DNA of 8,611 nucleotides from CAZAMT01 sp964486145 (GTDB lineage: Bacteria > Bacteroidota > Bacteroidia > Bacteroidales > JAAAOM01): contig CAZAMT010000171.1 of NCBI GenBank assembly GCA_964486145.1, positions 1-8,611 of the forward strand. Reading direction: 5' to 3'. Shown here one piece after another: positions 5,966 to 8,611 of the stretch (its first letter is position 1; the number at the start of each line of letters is the position of its first letter). The notes below the pieces were generated by a model. That model did not search any database. It had not been told where the DNA came from and worked only from the letters and a program-made list of their open reading frames with translations. The position numbers were made by a program, and so were the translations under genes.

Positions 5966-6607
5966 ATGATTATGAAAAACAAGACTTTATTATTCAATTT
6001 TCTGGCTATAGCATTAATGTCAGGCATATTTATGTCGTGTGAAAAAGAAAAAGATGAGCCGGCTGTAACAGAAAACAAAACACTGAGCCTTTATACAAAA
6101 GATTACACCCTTTGGCACTATTTTTCTTTTAGTGAAGACAAAGTGATTGGTACAGGTTCAGCAGACCCGGCCGATTCAGATGATGCAGCATGGAAACAAA
6201 GAGCTGACTGGGATATCGCCTTTCATTACAAAGATATACGCACGAACAGCGGCAAATCCGGTACCGGCCAGGGTGGCATGTTGGAAGCTGCCGAAACCAG
6301 TTTCGCCAATGTATTGGAAGCACCATCCTCCGGTTATACCGTAGATGATAATCTGGATATCCGTCTCTCACCAGCCATGCCACCTGTTTATACAACTTCA
6401 ACAGGCAATTCAGTTTGTGCCGATTGGGCCAGCTATAATCATGGAGAAGGGGCGTGGGTATTTGCCGAAAAAGTTTTCATTGTAAAAACAGCCGATGGAA
6501 AATATGCTAAAATATGGCTTAAAAGTTTCCTTGATGATGAGGATGTTTCAGGTACCATTACCATGGATTATGCCTACCAGGCAGATGGCAGTACAAGTTT
6601 AAAATAA
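5966..6607 (+). CDS. HmuY-family lipoprotein, putative heme/porphyrin-binding
   Basis: This 213-aa lipoprotein has a signal segment and lipobox FMSC with lipidated C25, placing it on the outer membrane or cell surface. The HmuY-family pattern is visible: RADWDIAFHYKDIRTNSG at 79-96, the glycine-rich SGTGQGG at 98-104, and a C-terminal KYAKIWLKSFLDD at 179-191. In P. gingivalis HmuY two histidines bind heme and hand it to HmuR. Candidate ligands here are H51, H87, H159, M105 and M138, but without alignment I cannot assign them. The lone mature-region C151 is a further candidate. It lies 8 bases after the receptor stop, so the two are one operon, in receptor-then-HmuY order, the reverse of P. 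gingivalis. The start is ATG 5966 or ATG 5972; the second gives the more usual MKNK beginning. An intrinsic terminator follows. Confidence 0.85.
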   Translation: MIMKNKTLLFNFLAIALMSGIFMSCEKEKDEPAVTENKTLSLYTKDYTLWHYFSFSEDKVIGTGSADPADSDDAAWKQRADWDIAFHYKDIRTNSGKSGTGQGGMLEAAETSFANVLEAPSSGYTVDDNLDIRLSPAMPPVYTTSTGNSVCADWASYNHGEGAWVFAEKVFIVKTADGKYAKIWLKSFLDDEDVSGTITMDYAYQADGSTSLK

Positions 6608-6631
6608 AACTTCCTCACGACGGTAATTAAT

Positions 6632-6670
6632 TGCTCCTCAATCACAAAGTATATTGAGGGGCATCTTTTT
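6632..6670 (+). terminator. Intrinsic terminator between the lipoprotein and the CobN-like gene
   Basis: Arms 6632-6642 and 6653-6663 pair over 11 bases with one G-U wobble and a 10-base loop, and CTTTTT follows at 6665-6670. The T run ends 11 bases before the CobN-like ATG. I see no promoter motif between them, so the downstream gene probably depends on read-through and is made in smaller amounts than the receptor and lipoprotein. Confidence 0.72.
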
Positions 6671-6681
6671 ATTTAATTATT

Positions 6682-8611
6682 ATGAAGAAAAAAATATATA
6701 TCGGTATCGCATTTTTGGTTGTCCTGGTCATGATAGTATTGGGATATAAACAATATGCCGCTCCCACCAAAATAGCCGTCATATCGTTCCCCGGGTTTAC
6801 CGTGGAGAAAATGATGAGGGCCAATACCAATAACTGGGTAAAAATTGAAACACTTGATCTTGAAGAGCTAAATAAACTAGCCCGCTACCCTCTTGGTATT
6901 GTTCGCGGGCATGGCGTGCGCATATCGCCCGAACAACTCGACCAGATAAGGGAAGCAACCGGAAAAGGCACAAAAATTTACATGGCCGATGTTACCAACC
7001 CCGAATACAACCTCACTAATTTTGAAGGTAAAGAACTCGACTACATCACCGAACTGATGGAAAACAAAGGTGCTGCCAATTTCCGTAGCCTGTTTAATTA
7101 CACCCGTAGCCGGATTGACGGTAAAAAACTGTTCCTCCAACCACACGACAGCGCGGTAATACTGCCCGATGACTTTTACTTTCATTTGGATGATGAGAAA
7201 GTTTTTAAAACCATTGAAGAATACGAAAATTATTACCGCGAAGAAGGTTTTCATAAAGACAGGGCCCCCCGGGTTGCCCTGCTGGCCGGTAATATTAACA
7301 TGCAAAACTCAAATTCTGAACATACGGTTAAGCTTATTCAAGGACTTGAAGCGAAAGGCTTAAACGTCTATCCCATCCGTTCATTTGGCGCTGAAAAACT
7401 CCAACTTCTGAAAGCATCCAATCCCGATGTTGTATTGCTCCGCCCTCACGGGCGCCTGGCCATGGGCCAGCAAGACAAGGCCATTGAATGGCTCAAAGAA
7501 AAAAATATCCCCGTACTTACGCCGCTAACCGTTTACGGCGAATACAACAAATGGCTGAAAGACCCCCAGGGCATGTCGGGTGGCATGCTTTCCATGAGCG
7601 TGGTAATGCCCGAACTTGATGGCGCCGTGGCTCCTTACGCCGTTGTAGCCCAGTATAAAAATGAAGCCGGCAACCTTATTTTTGATGGTATCAGCAACCG
7701 TATAGATGATTTCAGTGAGCTTACCGCCAAATGGGCCAAACTGCAAAAAACCAGGAACAAAGATAAAAAGGTGGCCATATACTACTTTAAAGGGCCGGGT
7801 AAAAACTCGCTGGTGGCTTCAGGGCTTGAAGTAATCCCTTCGTTATACCGTGTATTACAGGAACTAAAAAGCAATGGTTATAACCTCGATGGATTGCCCG
7901 ACACCAAAGACGAATTTGAAAAAGTACTGATGCAAAAAGGGCCTGTACTCGGGCCTTATGCTCATGGCGCTTTTGATGAATATTTGAAAACCGGTGACCC
8001 CGTGTTGGTTGAAAAAAGCTCTTACGAACAATGGTGCCGACAAGCCATGCCCGGGGATTTGTACCAGGATGTGGTTGAGAAATACGGAGAAGCCCCGGGC
8101 GATTACATGAAAGTAGAAAGGGGTGGAAAAGAATACATTGCTGTTACTGCTTTACGGTTTGGAAATTTAACCCTTTTACCGCAACCATTGCCCGGAATTG
8201 GGGATGATGAACAGCAACTGGTACATGGTGCAAAAACAGCCCCCCCGCATACCTATATTGCCTCCTACCTGTGGACACGCTTTGGCTTCGGCGCCGATGC
8301 CGTTTTCCATTTCGGAACACACGGGAGCCTTGAATTTACACCGGGCAAACAAATAGCCTTGTCTGATTACGACTGGGCCGACCGCCTGATTGGTACCACA
8401 CCCCATTTTTACAATTACACCATCAGCAATATTGGCGAAGGTATTATTGCCAAGCGCCGCTCGTATGCAACCCTTATCACCTACCTGACCCCGCCGTTCA
8501 TGAAAAGTGGCCTCAGCGGCGATATGGAAAGCCTGCCCGGGAAACTTGACAAATACTACACCCTGCCCGATGGTCCTGTACGTGAACAATATGGTATCTC
8601 GATAAAAGAAC
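6682..8611 (+). CDS. CobN/HmuS-like large chelatase-family protein, membrane-anchored, partial
   Basis: An open frame of 643 codons starts at ATG 6682 and runs off the right edge. Full CobN-family proteins are about 1200-1450 aa, so roughly the N-terminal half is visible. Residues 2-4 are KKK, followed by a hydrophobic helix (about 5-22, IYIGIAFLVVLVMIVLGY), then a soluble domain, which points to an inner-membrane anchor with the enzyme facing the periplasm. The family signature is HFGTHGSLEFTPGK at residues 543-556, corresponding to the GTHG-x-LE-x2-PGK motif of CobN and magnesium chelatase H. Classical CobN is cytoplasmic and works with CobS/CobT, none of which is seen here. Position after a receptor and an HmuY-like lipoprotein matches hmuS of Bacteroidota heme loci, so removal of metal from an imported tetrapyrrole is more likely than cobalt insertion (inference). 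GC content looks higher than in the zur operon. Confidence 0.88.
   Translation, partial: MKKKIYIGIAFLVVLVMIVLGYKQYAAPTKIAVISFPGFTVEKMMRANTNNWVKIETLDLEELNKLARYPLGIVRGHGVRISPEQLDQIREATGKGTKIYMADVTNPEYNLTNFEGKELDYITELMENKGAANFRSLFNYTRSRIDGKKLFLQPHDSAVILPDDFYFHLDDEKVFKTIEEYENYYREEGFHKDRAPRVALLAGNINMQNSNSEHTVKLIQGLEAKGLNVYPIRSFGAEKLQLLKASNPDVVLLRPHGRLAMGQQDKAIEWLKEKNIPVLTPLTVYGEYNKWLKDPQGMSGGMLSMSVVMPELDGAVAPYAVVAQYKNEAGNLIFDGISNRIDDFSELTAKWAKLQKTRNKDKKVAIYYFKGPGKNSLVASGLEVIPSLYRVLQELKSNGYNLDGLPDTKDEFEKVLMQKGPVLGPYAHGAFDEYLKTGDPVLVEKSSYEQWCRQAMPGDLYQDVVEKYGEAPGDYMKVERGGKEYIAVTALRFGNLTLLPQPLPGIGDDEQQLVHGAKTAPPHTYIASYLWTRFGFGADAVFHFGTHGSLEFTPGKQIALSDYDWADRLIGTTPHFYNYTISNIGEGIIAKRRSYATLITYLTPPFMKSGLSGDMESLPGKLDKYYTLPDGPVREQYGISIKE

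Noticed and set aside
6877..8589. Long minus-strand open frames opposite the CobN-like gene
   Set aside because: They are antisense shadows of a continuous 643-codon plus-strand frame with a clear family signature; their peptides show no recognisable domains.
6682..8611. Horizontal transfer of the CobN-like gene because of higher GC
   Set aside because: It reads somewhat richer in GC than the zur operon by eye, but the difference is moderate, the gene order matches hmu loci, and no mobile element or repeat borders it.

Overview
The window looks like a piece of a Bacteroidota (Bacteroidetes) chromosome. The evidence is a TonB-dependent receptor with a carboxypeptidase-regulatory-like N-terminal domain, an HmuY-type lipoprotein, two promoters of the TTG-N19/20-TAnnTTTG form typical of this phylum, little sign of Shine-Dalgarno sequences, and moderately AT-rich coding. 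The genus cannot be told from the sequence alone.

Layout: two gene sets diverge from a 328-bp control region (3461-3788). On the minus strand, reading leftwards, is a tight operon: a Fur-family regulator that is most likely a zinc-sensing Zur, a COG0523 (CobW-type) GTPase, a 63-aa protein with a GTG start, a second and longer COG0523 GTPase of the YciC/ZigA type, a dCTP deaminase-like protein, and the first 17 codons of one more gene that leaves the window. Two junctions are 4-base ATGA overlaps. On the plus strand are a TonB-dependent receptor (heme-receptor-like), an HmuY-like lipoprotein, an intrinsic terminator, and the first 643 codons of a CobN/HmuS-like large chelatase-family protein with an N-terminal membrane anchor, cut by the right edge.

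Control: a near-perfect 51-bp palindrome (3501-3551, centre A3526) with a Fur-family core (TGCAATAATGTTGCA) covers the -33 element of the zur promoter. A weaker copy of the core, 38 bp away, sits at the predicted zur start point. This is what an autoregulated zur operon would look like. The receptor has its own promoter at 3729-3759.

How the genes may work together (inference): the minus-strand operon reads as a zinc-starvation response, with a sensor, two metallochaperone-type GTPases and a nucleotide-pool enzyme that needs no zinc and could stand in for zinc-dependent dCMP deaminase. The plus-strand genes match the receptor / HmuY / HmuS components of Bacteroidota heme uptake. Their link to a Zur-like gene raises the possibility that they import a metal-loaded tetrapyrrole or another zinc chelate, with the CobN-like protein handling the chelate in the periplasm. 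Despite CobW and CobN homology, nothing here indicates cobalamin synthesis.
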